Below, piece by piece: positions 53,357-62,957 of a stretch of 64,000 bases of DNA (its first letter is position 1; the number at the start of each line of letters is the position of its first letter). Origin of the DNA: Mesoterricola sediminis (GTDB lineage: Bacteria; Acidobacteriota; Holophagae; Holophagales; Holophagaceae); the NCBI RefSeq assembly GCF_030295425.1, contig NZ_AP027081.1:4422001-4486000 (forward strand). Reading direction: 5' to 3'. The position numbers and the translations under genes are program-made. The notes under the pieces are model-generated. The model worked only from the letters and a program-made list of their open reading frames with translations, was not told the origin of the DNA and did no database searches.

Positions 53357-54061
53357 TCAGCCGACCAGGGTGCCCACCACCTGGCCCTTCACGGCGGCCA
53401 GGAGGTTGCCGGGCTCGGTCATGTTGAAGACGAGGATCGGCAGGTGGTTGTCGCGGCAGAGGCTGATGGCGGCGGCGTCCATGACCTTGAGGTTCTTCTC
53501 CAGGACCTCCTGGAAGCTGATCCGGTCGTACTTGGTGGCCGTGGGGTCCTTCTTGGGATCGGCGGTGTAGACGCCGTCCACGTTCGTGGCCTTCATCACC
53601 ACCTGGGCGTCGATCTCGTTGGCGCGGAGGGCGGCGGCGGTGTCGGTGGAGAAGTAGGGGTTGCCCGTCCCCGCCCCGAAGATCACGACGCGCCCCTTCT
53701 CCAGGTGGCGCATCGCGCGGCGGCGGATGTAGCTCTCGGCCACCTTGGGCACGTCGATGCCGGCCATGACGCGGGTCTCGATGCCGTCCTGCTCGAGGGC
53801 GTCCTGGAGCGCCAGGGCGTTGATCATGGTGGCGAGCATGCCCATGTGGTCGGCGGTCACCCGGTCCATGCCCTTGGTGGCCCCCGCGACGCCCCGGAAG
53901 ATGTTCCCGCCCCCGATCACCAGCCCCACTTCCACGCCCAGGGCCTGGATGGCCTTCACCTGGCCCGCGATGAGGGAGACCACCTCGGGATCGATCCCGT
54001 GGCCCAGGTCGCCCATGAGGGCCTCGCCGGAAAGCTTGAGGAGAATGCGCTTGTATTTCAT
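53357..54061 (-). CDS. pyrH: UMP kinase
   Basis: The 234-residue protein is a bacterial UMP kinase of the amino-acid-kinase fold: [13 protein letters not shown] at the start, [72 protein letters not shown]. It phosphorylates UMP to UDP for pyrimidine nucleotide supply. Two strong hairpins separate it from plsX, so it probably has its own promoter. Confidence 0.96.
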   Translation of the reverse strand: MKYKRILLKLSGEALMGDLGHGIDPEVVSLIAGQVKAIQALGVEVGLVIGGGNIFRGVAGATKGMDRVTADHMGMLATMINALALQDALEQDGIETRVMAGIDVPKVAESYIRRRAMRHLEKGRVVIFGAGTGNPYFSTDTAAALRANEIDAQVVMKATNVDGVYTADPKKDPTATKYDRISFQEVLEKNLKVMDAAAISLCRDNHLPILVFNMTEPGNLLAAVKGQVVGTLVG

Positions 54062-54078
54062 GTGGAGGCTCCATGGAA

Positions 54079-54142
54079 CGCGCTCCCGGAAGGGGGGCTT
54101 CCAGGAGCGCGGACGGGCGGCGGGAGGGGGCGTCCCCTCCCG
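54079..54142 (-). terminator. Tandem hairpins between plsX and pyrH
   Basis: Two inverted repeats lie just after the plsX stop: CGGGAGGGG-GCGT-CCCCTCCCG (54121-54142, perfect 9-bp stem) and CGCGCTCC...GGAGCGCG (54079-54111, one mismatch). No T-run follows, so they could also slow or process the transcript. Confidence 0.5.
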
Positions 54143-54143
54143 G

Positions 54144-55196
54144 TCAGGTTGTCTCCCGGGTTTCCGTCTGGGGCAGCAGGCGCCCCAGGGATTCCTGGAT
54201 GTGGTCGTTCACCCGGTGCTCGCAGGCCATGAGGGCGGCGCGGATGGCGCTGTGGACGGCCCGTCCATTCGAGCGACCGTGGCCGATGATGGAGATGCCC
54301 TTCACCCCCAGGAGCGGGGCCCCGCCGTACTCCGCGTAGTCGAGGCGCTTGGCGAAGCGCTTCAGGGCCGGCTTGGTAAGCAGGCCGCCGAGCTTGGTGA
54401 AGATGTTCTCGTAGAAGGTGTCCCGCAGGCCCATCATGAGGCCTTCGGCGAGGGCCTCGGCCGACTTCAGGAGGGCGTTGCCCACGAAGCCGTCGCAGGC
54501 GATGACGTCGAACTTGCCGTTCCAGATGTCCCGGCCCTCGGCGTTGCCCGTGAAGTTGATCTCCATGTCCTTCAGGGCCTGGGCCGCCTCCTTGGAGGTG
54601 GCGGAGCCCTTGCCTTCCTCTTCGCCGACGCTGAGGACGCCGACCCGGGGGCGCTCGATGCCGAGCACCTCGCCCGCGTAGATGGCGCCCATCATGGCGA
54701 ACTGGGCGATGTGCTCCGGCCGGCAGTCGACGTTGGCGCCCACGTCCACGAGGACGGTCGGCCGCCCCTTCATGTTCGGAAGGATCGTGGCCAGCGCGGG
54801 CCGGTCGACCCCCGGCAGGGTGCCGATCACCATCTTGGAGGCGACCATGGCGGCGCCGGTGTGCCCCATGGACACGATCCCGTCCGCCCTGCCTTCCCGG
54901 ACCATCTGGGCGGCGACCCGGATGGAGGAGTCCTTCTTCTCCTTCAGGATGGACGTGGCCTTGTCATCCATCTCCACCACGGTGGCGGCATGCACCACCG
55001 CGCACCGGGAGAGGAGCTCGCCCTTGAAGCCCAGCTGCCCCATGAGGGGACGCAGACGGGCCTCGTCCCCCACGAGGTGGAGGTAGAGGTCCGAGTGGGC
55101 TTCCAGGGCCGCGAGGGCCCCTTCCAGGATGGCGCGGGGGGCATGGTCGCCCCCCATGGCGTCCAGGGCGATGTGGTAGACGGAGGGAACGTCCAC
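54144..55196 (-). CDS. plsX: Phosphate acyltransferase PlsX
   Basis: A GTG at 55196, right after GAGGGGAAAG, gives 350 residues. PlsX features are [86 protein letters not shown] and [15 protein letters not shown]. It makes acyl-phosphate from acyl-ACP for phospholipid synthesis. It starts 8 nt after the rpmF stop, the classical rpmF-plsX order. Confidence 0.95.
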   Translation of the reverse strand: MDVPSVYHIALDAMGGDHAPRAILEGALAALEAHSDLYLHLVGDEARLRPLMGQLGFKGELLSRCAVVHAATVVEMDDKATSILKEKKDSSIRVAAQMVREGRADGIVSMGHTGAAMVASKMVIGTLPGVDRPALATILPNMKGRPTVLVDVGANVDCRPEHIAQFAMMGAIYAGEVLGIERPRVGVLSVGEEEGKGSATSKEAAQALKDMEINFTGNAEGRDIWNGKFDVIACDGFVGNALLKSAEALAEGLMMGLRDTFYENIFTKLGGLLTKPALKRFAKRLDYAEYGGAPLLGVKGISIIGHGRSNGRAVHSAIRAALMACEHRVNDHIQESLGRLLPQTETRETT

Positions 55197-55204
55197 CTTT
55201 CCCC

Positions 55205-55390
55205 TCAGACGGTCTGCTGGGGACGAACGGTCAGCTTGCCGCGGTAGAAGCCGCAGGAGGGGCACACGCGGTGCGGCATCTTGGCCTCGCCGCAGTTCGG
55301 GCAGGTGCTGGCGCTCATCGCCTCGAGGGAATCATGGGTGCGGCGGCGGTCGCGGCGGGCGCGGGAGTGGCGTCGTTTCGGATTCGGCAT
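55205..55390 (-). CDS. rpmF: 50S ribosomal protein bL32
   Basis: The 61-residue basic protein (MPNPKRRHSRARRDRRRTHD then SLEAMSASTCPNCGEAKMPH) carries the zinc-type CPNCGEAKMPHRVCPSCGFY motif. The start at 55390 follows GAGGAG. It precedes plsX and follows the YceD gene by 53 nt, the usual order in bacteria. Confidence 0.95.
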   Translation of the reverse strand: MPNPKRRHSRARRDRRRTHDSLEAMSASTCPNCGEAKMPHRVCPSCGFYRGKLTVRPQQTV

Positions 55391-55443
55391 GGCGTTGCTC
55401 CTCGATGGGGGGTGTCGGTTGAGGGGAGGGGCGGAAGGAGGGT

Positions 55444-55968
55444 TCAGTCCCCTTCCAGGTTGAGCTTGAGTCCGGAAAGGGCCTTGGCGAGGGCGCCGGG
55501 CTCCTTCACGATGTCGGGCCTGCAGGAACAGGGACCCTTGTTCCAATTCTTACCACACTGGGGACAGAGACCGGCGCAATCCTCCCTGCACAGGGGGTGC
55601 ATGGGGGCGTGGAGCTGGAAGTGCTCGACGGCGAGGGCCTCCTCGTCCACGGCCGGCTCGGGGAGGAAGACGACGTCCAGGTCCTGGGACCCGATCACGT
55701 GGTTCCCGCCGGAGACCAGGGCGGCGTCCCGGCTCCCCAGGAAGCGGCTTTCCAGCTCCAGGGAGAGGTCCAGGGGCTCCAGGCAGCGGGAGCAGGCGCC
55801 TTCCCAGACCGCGGCGCCCTTCACTTCCAGGAAGTAGTCGCCGTCGGAGGGGAGGACGCGGACCCGCCAGGAGGCGTCGCGCAGGACGGTGCCGTCCCCC
55901 AGGTCGAGGGAGGCCGCGGCGCCGGAGGCTGTGGCGCCTTCGGGGGGCAGCTGGGCGAGATCGATCAT
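55444..55968 (-). CDS. YceD/DUF177-family protein
   Basis: The start at 55968 (MIDLAQLPPEGATASGAAAS) gives 174 residues. DUF177 traits are VWEGACSRCLEPLDLSLELE and the C-terminal CREDCAGLCPQCGKNWNKGP with four Cys. In other bacteria it is involved in 23S rRNA accumulation or ribosome assembly and lies just upstream of rpmF, as here. It overlaps the pseudopilin stop by 4 nt (ATGA). Confidence 0.9.
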   Translation of the reverse strand: MIDLAQLPPEGATASGAAASLDLGDGTVLRDASWRVRVLPSDGDYFLEVKGAAVWEGACSRCLEPLDLSLELESRFLGSRDAALVSGGNHVIGSQDLDVVFLPEPAVDEEALAVEHFQLHAPMHPLCREDCAGLCPQCGKNWNKGPCSCRPDIVKEPGALAKALSGLKLNLEGD

Positions 55969-56429
55969 TTCCCGGGTTCCTTCGCGTCCGCGGCGGGGGC
56001 GGAGGGGGTTCCGGTGGCGCCGCCGGAGATCTTGCCGGGCTCGACGGCGAAGGGGGGGCGGTCCGGGGACCCGTTGGGGTCGCCGGCGCACTTGAGCTCG
56101 TAGGTGCCCTTGCCGGACTTGCCCTCGAAGGGGTTGGCCCAGGGATCCTGGTTGGCCACGCCGACGGGGATCAGGTTCTCCTTGACCAGCGGGGAGTTGG
56201 GCTCGACCATCGCCTCGAAGGAGGTCAGGTCGGGATACTTGCCGTGCTTGAGGAAGTACTGGTCCAGGCCCTCGCTGACGATCTTCACCGTGTCATGCGC
56301 CTTGATGTAGCGGGCGTTGGCCGAGAACTCCCGGAACTGCCTGATGCCGATGGTCGCCAGGACGGCGATGATCATCATCGCGACCAGGAGTTCCATGAGG
56401 GAGAAGCCGGCTTGGGTTTTCTTGTTCAT
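55965..56429 (-). CDS. Type IV pilin / GspG-like pseudopilin
   Basis: The start at 56429 (MNKKTQAGFSLMELLVAMMI) gives 154 residues with a typical prepilin leader: cleavage after Gly8 (TQAG/FSLMELL), the Glu5 of the mature protein and a hydrophobic helix LLVAMMIIAVLATIGIRQF. The C-terminal part (DPWANPFEGKSGKGTYELKC) resembles the GspG calcium-site loop. It could serve type II secretion or type IV pili; assembly genes are not in this window. A PilR-like regulator gene lies upstream on the same strand. Confidence 0.85.
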   Translation of the reverse strand: MNKKTQAGFSLMELLVAMMIIAVLATIGIRQFREFSANARYIKAHDTVKIVSEGLDQYFLKHGKYPDLTSFEAMVEPNSPLVKENLIPVGVANQDPWANPFEGKSGKGTYELKCAGDPNGSPDRPPFAVEPGKISGGATGTPSAPAADAKEPGK

Positions 56430-56523
56430 TTGAGGGGTTCCCGGTAGGCGCGAAGGCGCAACCAAGTATGGGGGGGCCGAACGGTCCTGTCCAAGCATCC
56501 CAGTGTGCCACAGGTGCACGATT

Positions 56524-57984
56524 TTACAAGAATTCATTGACATTCTCGCCTTTCCCCTCCCCCTCCGCGGCCGCCCCGGGCGGGAAGGCCTCGGGAAGGG
56601 GGAAGGCGCCGGCGGGAGCTTCCGCCCCCCCCATCTCCTGGAGCCAGTAGCGGTAGGCCCGGAAGCTCATGCCGAGCAAGCGAGCGGCTCGCGTCTTGTT
56701 CCCCTCGGCCCGCTCCAGGGCCCCCAGGAGGAAATGGCGCTTGAGCGCGGCCAGGTAGCCCTCGAGGTCGAACCCGGCGCCCGGGATCTCCAGGACCGCG
56801 CCCGGGGCGGCGGGCCCGGGGCGCAGGACCTCGTCCGGGAAGAGGTCCACGCCGATGGGGCCCCCGGAATTGAGGGCGACGCAGCGCTCCATGAGGTTCT
56901 CGAGCTCCCGGACGTTGCCGGGGAACCGGTAGCGGCGCACGGCGTCCATGGCCTCCGCCGAGAGGCCCATGGGGGGCTTCCCCAGCTTGCGGCAGAACCG
57001 GGCCAGGAAATGCTCCACCAGGACCGGCAGGTCCTCCTGGCGCTCCCGGAGGGGCGGCAGCCCGATGTGGAGGATGTTCAGGCGGTAGTAGAGGTCCTGG
57101 CGGAACTGGCCCCGGGCCACCCGGTCCCGGAGATCCCGGTTGGTGGCCCCGATCACCCGGGCGTCGACGGGGAGCTCCCCGGTCGCGCCGACCCGCCGCA
57201 CCCGCCGCTCCTGGAGCACCCGCAGGAGCTTGACCTGCAGGGGCAGGGGGATCTCGCCGATCTCGTCCAGGAAGATGACGCCCCCCTCGGCCTCCTCGAA
57301 GAGCCCGCGCTTCAGGCCGGTGGCGCCGGTGAAGGCCCCCTTCTCGTAGCCGAAGAGCTCGGACTCCAGGAGGGCCTCGGGCAGGGCCCCGCAGTTGACG
57401 GGCACGAAGGGCCCCTTGGCCCGGTCCGAGTAGCGGTGGATGAGGCGCGCCACGATCTCCTTGCCCGTGCCGCTCTCCCCGGTGACGAGGACCGTGGTGT
57501 CGGCCCGGGCCACCTTCCCGACGAGGGCCTGGACCTTGCGGATGGTGGGGCCGACCCCCACCAGGTCGCCGATGTCCCGCACTTCGGCCGCCGGCGAGGT
57601 CTCGGAGACGGAGAAGATCCCCTTGAGGACCTTGGTGAGCTCCTGGATGTCGTTCTTGGTCTTGGTCAGGAAGTCCACCGCGCCCAGGTTCAGGGCCTGG
57701 ACCGTGGTCTCGGTGGTGGCGTAGGCGGTCATGATGACCACGGGGGTCTCCAGCCCCCGCGCCTTCATCCACGTGAGGAGGTCGATGCCGCTGCCGTCCT
57801 TGAGGCGCAGGTCCGAGACCACGGCGTCGAAGGCCCGACTGGACAGGAGCTGGCAGGCTTCCGCCAGGCCGCCGGCAGGCTGGCTGTCGAAGCCCTGGGG
57901 GGCGAGGCCCATCTGGAGCACGTCCCGGAAACCGGGCTCGTCCTCCACGATGAGGACCGTTCGGACGGGTGCGGACGGATGCAT
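56524..57984 (-). CDS. Sigma-54-dependent response regulator, PilR-like
   Basis: The start at 57984 (MHPSAPVRTVLIVEDEPGFR) gives 486 residues. Three domains are seen: a receiver (VLIVEDEPGFRDVLQ, Asp in VVSDLRLKDGSGIDLL), a sigma-54 AAA+ domain (VLVTGESGTGKEIVARLIHR, GAFTGA contact loop, GGVIFLDEIGEIPL, ATNRDL) and a FIS-type helix-turn-helix (NKTRAARLLGMSFRAYRYWL). Position next to the pseudopilin suggests a PilR-type pilus regulator. The cognate histidine kinase is not next to it. Confidence 0.88.
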   Translation of the reverse strand: MHPSAPVRTVLIVEDEPGFRDVLQMGLAPQGFDSQPAGGLAEACQLLSSRAFDAVVSDLRLKDGSGIDLLTWMKARGLETPVVIMTAYATTETTVQALNLGAVDFLTKTKNDIQELTKVLKGIFSVSETSPAAEVRDIGDLVGVGPTIRKVQALVGKVARADTTVLVTGESGTGKEIVARLIHRYSDRAKGPFVPVNCGALPEALLESELFGYEKGAFTGATGLKRGLFEEAEGGVIFLDEIGEIPLPLQVKLLRVLQERRVRRVGATGELPVDARVIGATNRDLRDRVARGQFRQDLYYRLNILHIGLPPLRERQEDLPVLVEHFLARFCRKLGKPPMGLSAEAMDAVRRYRFPGNVRELENLMERCVALNSGGPIGVDLFPDEVLRPGPAAPGAVLEIPGAGFDLEGYLAALKRHFLLGALERAEGNKTRAARLLGMSFRAYRYWLQEMGGAEAPAGAFPLPEAFPPGAAAEGEGKGENVNEFL

Positions 57985-58059
57985 GGGGAACCTGGAAGTG
58001 ACGTGCCGCGTCAGTATCTCAGCGTTGACGGTGCCAGGGGAATGCGGAACCATCGCATC

Positions 58060-58971
58060 ATGCGATTTCTGCTCGGCAGGACCGACGCCCTGGGGGACGT
58101 CGTCATCTCCCTTCCCGTGAGGGAGCGCATCCTCTCCCGGATGCCGGAGGCCGAGGTGCACTGGCTCGTGCGCCCCTACGCCGCCCCCCTCCTGCGGGGC
58201 CTGGGGACGGTCCACCTCCGGGAGGACGGCCAGGACCTCGCCGCCCTCCTGCGGGCCATCGCCCCGGACGCCGTCCTCAACCTGGGCCACCGGGACCAGG
58301 CGATCATCACCGCGGCGCGCGCGGCGGGGGTTCCGGTCCGGGTCGCCCGGAGCCGGGGCCGCCAGATCTGGGAGGCCACCCACGTGCTGTGGAACGGCCG
58401 CAACGGCACGGGGCGCCCCGAGGCCATGAACGTCCTCGACTTCCTCAAGCCCTGGGGCTGGGAGGGGGGCTGGCCCGCCCCGCCCCGGCTGGTCCTGGAC
58501 GCGGCGGAGCGGGAGCGGGGCCGGGCGGACCTCGCCCACCTGCCCCGCCCCCGCCTGGGCGTGGCCACCCGTTCCTCCGGGTCCTCGGCCTACCCCAGCG
58601 CCGCCTGGTGGGACCGGGCCCTGGCGGTGGTGCGGGAGGCCGGCTGGACACCCGTCATCCTGTCCCCCCCCGAGGACGCCCCCCTGCCCCCCGCCGACCT
58701 GCGGGGCCTGCTGGCCCGCATCGCGGCCTGCGACGTCTTCCTGGGCCCCTCCACGGGCCCCACCCAGATCGCCGGGGCCCTGGACGTGCCCACCCTCGCC
58801 CTCATGGGGCTCACCTCCAACCGGGGCCCGAGCCGCTGGGCGCCCCTCGGCCGCCGGGTCCAGGTGCTCCAGTATCCGCCCCCCGAGGCGGACCTCTCCG
58901 GCGGCATGGACCGCCTCGACCCCCGCGACCTGCTGCCCCACCTGGCGCGCCTCGCCCAGCCGGAGGCATGA
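58060..58971 (+). CDS. Glycosyltransferase family 9 (heptosyltransferase-like)
   Basis: I chose ATG 58060 (MRFLLGRTDALGDVVISLPV); an in-frame ATG at 58042 adds six residues. The 303-residue product has the GT9 N-terminal motif GRTDALGDVVISLPVRERI and the C-terminal donor site FLGPSTGPTQIAGALDVPTL. It probably transfers ADP-heptose or another sugar in LPS core synthesis. It overlaps the next GT9 gene by 4 nt. Confidence 0.88.
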   Translation: MRFLLGRTDALGDVVISLPVRERILSRMPEAEVHWLVRPYAAPLLRGLGTVHLREDGQDLAALLRAIAPDAVLNLGHRDQAIITAARAAGVPVRVARSRGRQIWEATHVLWNGRNGTGRPEAMNVLDFLKPWGWEGGWPAPPRLVLDAAERERGRADLAHLPRPRLGVATRSSGSSAYPSAAWWDRALAVVREAGWTPVILSPPEDAPLPPADLRGLLARIAACDVFLGPSTGPTQIAGALDVPTLALMGLTSNRGPSRWAPLGRRVQVLQYPPPEADLSGGMDRLDPRDLLPHLARLAQPEA

Positions 58972-59939
58972 TGGGCGCCCCGCCCCCGCCGGGCGCCACC
59001 TGGGTGCGCTTCCCCCGCTTCGTGGGGGACGCGGTCATGCAGTTCCCCGTGCTCCGGGCCCTGCGGGCGGTGGGCGCCGGCCCCCTCGTCGTCTGGGGCC
59101 CCGCCGCCACGGTCGCCCTCGTGGACGGCCATCCGCTGGCCGACGCGGTGATCCCGGACGTGGGCCGGCCCGGCCCCTGGGCCATGGCCGCCCTCCTGCG
59201 GACCCACCGGGCCGCCCGCAGCGTCCACTTCCCCAAATCCCTCCGGCCGGCCCTCGCCGCCTTCCTCGCCCGGGTCCCGGAGCGCATCGGGGTGGACGAG
59301 AGCCTGGCGGGCCTCTTCAACACCCACAGCGCCCCCTTCTGGGGGGCCCCGGGCCACTTCCTCGACCGCTACCACGCGGTCCTCGCCCAGCGCTGGCCGG
59401 GCCTGCCCCCCCTGCCCCCCGCCGACTACACGCCCCCCGGGACCGTGGCCCTGCCCGGGGCCCCCTACCTCTGCCTGATGCCCGGCTCCATGTGGCCTTC
59501 CAAGGCCTGGCCGGCGGATCACTTCCGGCGCGTCGCGGCCATCGCCCGGGCCGCCGGGCTCCAGATCGCGGTCCTGGGCGCCCCCGCCGAGCGGGAGCTC
59601 TGCGCCCAGGTCATCCAGCCCGGGGACCTGGACCTGGTCGGCCGCACGACCCTCGTGGAGGCGGCCGCCTGGCTCAAGGGGGCCCGCGCCGCCCTGGGCA
59701 ACGACTCCGGGCTCTGCCACCTGGCCGCGGCCTGCGGCACCCCGACCCTCGCCCTCTTCGGCCCCACGGACGCCACGGACTGCGCCCCCGTGGGCCCCCG
59801 GGCGGCCACCCTCCGCCTGGACGGCATCCCCTGCGCCCCCTGCAGGAAGCGGGTGTGCGCCGTGGCGGGCCACCCCTGCCTGGCGCAGCTCGGGCCCGAA
59901 CGGGCCTGGTCGGCCCTGGAGGCCCTGGTTTCACGCTAG
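58968..59939 (+). CDS. Glycosyltransferase family 9 (heptosyltransferase-like), second copy
   Basis: The 323-residue protein starts at the ATG overlapping the preceding stop and shares the same family traits: RFPRFVGDAVMQFPVLRALR, LCLMPGSMWPSKAWPADHFR, ALGNDSGLCHLAAACGTPTL, FGPTDATDCAPVGP. A Cys-rich ending (CAPCRKRVCAVAGHPC) resembles that of lipopolysaccharide heptosyltransferase II. It probably adds the second heptose of the LPS inner core, in line with hldD downstream. Confidence 0.88.
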   Translation: MMGAPPPPGATWVRFPRFVGDAVMQFPVLRALRAVGAGPLVVWGPAATVALVDGHPLADAVIPDVGRPGPWAMAALLRTHRAARSVHFPKSLRPALAAFLARVPERIGVDESLAGLFNTHSAPFWGAPGHFLDRYHAVLAQRWPGLPPLPPADYTPPGTVALPGAPYLCLMPGSMWPSKAWPADHFRRVAAIARAAGLQIAVLGAPAERELCAQVIQPGDLDLVGRTTLVEAAAWLKGARAALGNDSGLCHLAAACGTPTLALFGPTDATDCAPVGPRAATLRLDGIPCAPCRKRVCAVAGHPCLAQLGPERAWSALEALVSR

Positions 59940-59961
59940 AATCGGCCTGTCCGAGGTACCC

Positions 59962-60927
59962 ATGCGATCACCCCTGCTGCTGCTCACGGTTCCGGCCCTC
60001 TGCTGGGCCCAGGGGCCGGTCATTTCCGTGGACCGCCCCCACCACGATTTCGGCCGCATCGACGGCGACAGCCGCGTCACCCACCGGTTCCGGATCTCCA
60101 ACAGGGGCGGGGCGAACCTCAACATCTCCCGGCTGAACCCCTCCTGCGGCTGCACCTCCACGGTCATCGGCCAGTGGACCCTCAAGCCCGGCGAGAGCAC
60201 GGAGGTCGAGGCCGCGTTCAATCCGGCCGGCTTCCGGGGCACGGTCCGGAAGTCCATCCAGGTGGTCTCGGACGACCCCGCCAACCCGAACCTCACGCTC
60301 ACCTTCGAGGCGGAGATCGTCCGGGAGATCACCCCCTCCCAGGATTCGGTGTTCTTCCAGGGCGTCCGCCGCACGGGGACCACGAAGCACGCCGTCAAGC
60401 TCACCTCCGGCACGGGCCGCCCCGTCCGGGTGACCCGCATCGACGCGCCGGGCGCGAAGTACCTCTCCTTCGGGATCCGCCCCGAGGGCGGCAACGTCTG
60501 GGTGGACATCGCCCTCGACGGGGCGGCCCTGCCCGCGCACCAGATGGTGGGCACGGACGCCGTCGCGATCCAGACCGACAACCCCCGGGCCCCGCTCCTC
60601 AACGTGACCGTCCAGTGGGAGGCCTACCAGGCCCTCACCGCGACGCCCCCCCGCGTCGCCATCGCCGAGGCCCCTGGCCGGGAGCACCGCCAGAAGATCC
60701 TCGTCGCGAACGCCGACCGCAAGCCCTTCCGGATCCTCTCCGCCAGGGCCACCAGCTCGCTCCTGCGCGTCGAGGGGCTCGGCGGCGGAGCCTCGGACCG
60801 CCACGAGCTCACGATCGTGATGGACGCCCGCGCCAAGGCCGGCCTCTACAACGAACGCATCACCCTCACCACCGACAGCCCCGACCAGCGGGAATTCGAA
60901 CTGCGCGTCGCCGCCTCCCTCCGCTGA
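59962..60927 (+). CDS. DUF1573 secreted protein
   Basis: The 321-residue protein has a signal peptide (MRSPLLLLTVPALCWAQ) and then an Ig-like DUF1573 domain: DFGRIDGDSRVTHRFRISNR, LNPSCGCTSTVIG and LKPGESTEVEAAFNPAGFRG. The CGCT pair is the family hallmark. The second half is made of further beta-strands. DUF1573 proteins are periplasmic or surface proteins of unknown role. It follows the GT9 pair and ends 4 nt before the EamA gene. Confidence 0.8.
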   Translation: MRSPLLLLTVPALCWAQGPVISVDRPHHDFGRIDGDSRVTHRFRISNRGGANLNISRLNPSCGCTSTVIGQWTLKPGESTEVEAAFNPAGFRGTVRKSIQVVSDDPANPNLTLTFEAEIVREITPSQDSVFFQGVRRTGTTKHAVKLTSGTGRPVRVTRIDAPGAKYLSFGIRPEGGNVWVDIALDGAALPAHQMVGTDAVAIQTDNPRAPLLNVTVQWEAYQALTATPPRVAIAEAPGREHRQKILVANADRKPFRILSARATSSLLRVEGLGGGASDRHELTIVMDARAKAGLYNERITLTTDSPDQREFELRVAASLR

Positions 60928-60931
60928 GCCC

Positions 60932-61885
60932 ATGACAGCATCCTCATCCGGCGCGCGGCACGCCACGGCCGTCGCCGGCACCATCGCCACGGCCTTCGTC
61001 TGGGGCGCCAGTTTCGCGGCCATGAAGTTCATCCTCCAGGCCGGCCTCAGCGTGGGCGCCATGCTCACCGTGCGGTTCGGCATCGGGACGGTCTGCCTGG
61101 GCCTCCTCCTCGCGGTCCTCCAGGTGAGGCCCCGGTGGCCCGAGGTGCGGGACGGGCTCGTGCTCGGGGTCATCCTGACGATCGTCTTCTGGCTCCAGGC
61201 CGGGGGCCTCGTGACGACGACGACGACCAAGTCCGGGTTCATCACCGGCCTCTACGTGCTCTTCACGCCCATGGCCAGCGTGCTCCTCGGCCACCGGCTC
61301 CGGATCGCCCACGCCCTGGGGGCCCTGGTCGCCACGGGGGGCCTGTTCCTCCTCGTCCGGACCCCGGGGGCCAGCCTCGGAGGCTGGAACAGCGGCGACA
61401 GCCTGACCCTCGCCTGCGCCGTGGGCTGCGGCTTCCACATCGCCTACACGGGCATCTTCTCCCGGCGTTCCAGCGGGTGGGTGCTGGCCTTCACGCAGGT
61501 GGCCACCCTGGCCTGCCTCTCCCTGGCCATCACCGCCTTCCTCCCCGCGCCCCACGGCTTCCAGACGGCCCGCGCGGCCCTGGCCGCCCCCGGCGTCTGG
61601 ACGAGCCTCCTCTACCTCGGGGTGCTGGCCACCTCCCTGGCCTTCTATCTCATGTCCACCCTCCAGGCCCACCTCGGCAGCACCGAGGCCGCCATCCTCT
61701 ACTCCCTGGAGCCCGTGTTCACGGCCCTGCTGGCCATGACCGGCTGGGTCCCGGGCATCCGGGAGCGCCTGTCGCCCCTCCAGCTCCTGGGCGGCGCCAT
61801 CATCCTCGGCGCCATGATCCTGGCGGAGGTGGGCCCGCGGTGGATGGCCCGGTTCGGCGATGCGCGCCCGGAGCTCGACGGTTGA
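60932..61885 (+). CDS. EamA/DMT-family transporter
   Basis: The 317-residue protein has about ten hydrophobic helices in two EamA halves: IATAFVWGASFAAMKFILQA and LLYLGVLATSLAFYLMSTLQ, ending with LGSTEAAILYSLEPVFTALL. DMT proteins export amino acids, nucleotide sugars or other small molecules; the substrate cannot be told. It lies between the DUF1573 gene and hldD. Confidence 0.88.
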   Translation: MTASSSGARHATAVAGTIATAFVWGASFAAMKFILQAGLSVGAMLTVRFGIGTVCLGLLLAVLQVRPRWPEVRDGLVLGVILTIVFWLQAGGLVTTTTTKSGFITGLYVLFTPMASVLLGHRLRIAHALGALVATGGLFLLVRTPGASLGGWNSGDSLTLACAVGCGFHIAYTGIFSRRSSGWVLAFTQVATLACLSLAITAFLPAPHGFQTARAALAAPGVWTSLLYLGVLATSLAFYLMSTLQAHLGSTEAAILYSLEPVFTALLAMTGWVPGIRERLSPLQLLGGAIILGAMILAEVGPRWMARFGDARPELDG

Positions 61886-61927
61886 GGGATAATCGGGCCA
61901 GGGCCTGTTCGGAATGAAGGAGCGACC

Positions 61928-62869
61928 ATGCTGATCGTCACCGGCGGCGCCGGATTCATCGGAAGCAACACCGTCAAGGAGCTGAACCGGCGGGGCCGGA
62001 CGGATATCCTCGTCGTCGACAACCTGGAGCGGGCCGAGAAGTTCCGGAACCTGGCCGACCTCACCATCCAGGACTACCTGGACAAGCGGGACTTCCGGGC
62101 CCGCCTCGACGCCGGCACCTTCGACCTCAAGGTGGACTTCATCCTCCACAACGGGGCCTGCTCGGACACCATGGGCACCGACGGCCGCTACATGCTCGAG
62201 AACAACTTCGGGGATTCCAAGGCCCTCCTCAACTACGCCCTCTCCAAGGGCATCCCCTTCGTCTACGCCAGCAGCGCCGCGACGTACGGGGCCAGCCGGG
62301 CCTTCGTGCCCGAGCCCGCCAACGAGCGTCCCCTCAACGTGTACGGCTACTCCAAGCTCCTCTTCGACCAGCACGTGCGCACCCTCCTGCCCCACGCGGC
62401 GAGCCCGGTGGTGGGACTCCGCTACTTCAACGTCTACGGCCCCCGGGAGCAGCACAAGGGCCGCATGATGTCCGTCCTCCACCAGCTCCTGCGCCAGCTG
62501 CGGGAGACGGGGGTCTGCCGCCTCTTCGACGGCACCGACGGCTTCGGGCCCGGCGGCCAGGTGCGGGACTTCGTCCACGTGGGCGACGTCATCGACATCG
62601 GCCTCGCCTTCGCCACCGGCCCCCTGGTCAAGGGCATCTTCAACGCCGGCACCGGCAAGGCCCGCAGCTTCAACGCCATCGCCGAGACCCTCATCCGCCA
62701 CCTGGGCCAGGGCCGCATCGAGTACATCCCCTTCCCCAGGGAACTCGAGGGCAAGTACCAGAGCTTCACCCAGGCCGACCTCACGACCCTCCGCCAAGCC
62801 GGCTACACCCGGCCCATGACCGAGCTGGAGGAGGGCATCCGCCTCACCCTCGAGGAGCTGGAAGCCTAG
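61928..62869 (+). CDS. hldD: ADP-L-glycero-D-manno-heptose 6-epimerase
   Basis: The 313-residue SDR enzyme starts MLIVTGGAGFIGSNTVKELN, with the HldD-specific DNLERAEKFRNLADL and HNGACSDTMGTDGRYMLENN, SSAATYG, the catalytic YGYSKLLFDQ, and LRYFNVYGPREQHKGRMMS. It makes ADP-L-glycero-D-manno-heptose for the LPS inner core. An AAGGAG site precedes the ATG. Its TAG stop lies in the CTAG target of the IS5-family element that follows. Confidence 0.94.
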   Translation: MLIVTGGAGFIGSNTVKELNRRGRTDILVVDNLERAEKFRNLADLTIQDYLDKRDFRARLDAGTFDLKVDFILHNGACSDTMGTDGRYMLENNFGDSKALLNYALSKGIPFVYASSAATYGASRAFVPEPANERPLNVYGYSKLLFDQHVRTLLPHAASPVVGLRYFNVYGPREQHKGRMMSVLHQLLRQLRETGVCRLFDGTDGFGPGGQVRDFVHVGDVIDIGLAFATGPLVKGIFNAGTGKARSFNAIAETLIRHLGQGRIEYIPFPRELEGKYQSFTQADLTTLRQAGYTRPMTELEEGIRLTLEELEA

Positions 62870-62957
62870 GCTGTGTTCGGAATCTATAGATTAGATAAAT
62901 AGTTAACTTGTACTCATACGTAAAGGCTCGTACACCACGAATTTTCCTGGGGTAACG

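Noticed and set aside
56491-56513. Sigma-54-like promoter (TGGCAC and TGC) before the pseudopilin on the minus strand
   Set aside because: The GG to GC distance is 11 instead of 10 nt, so it is off the fixed -24/-12 spacing, even though a sigma-54 regulator gene is next to it.
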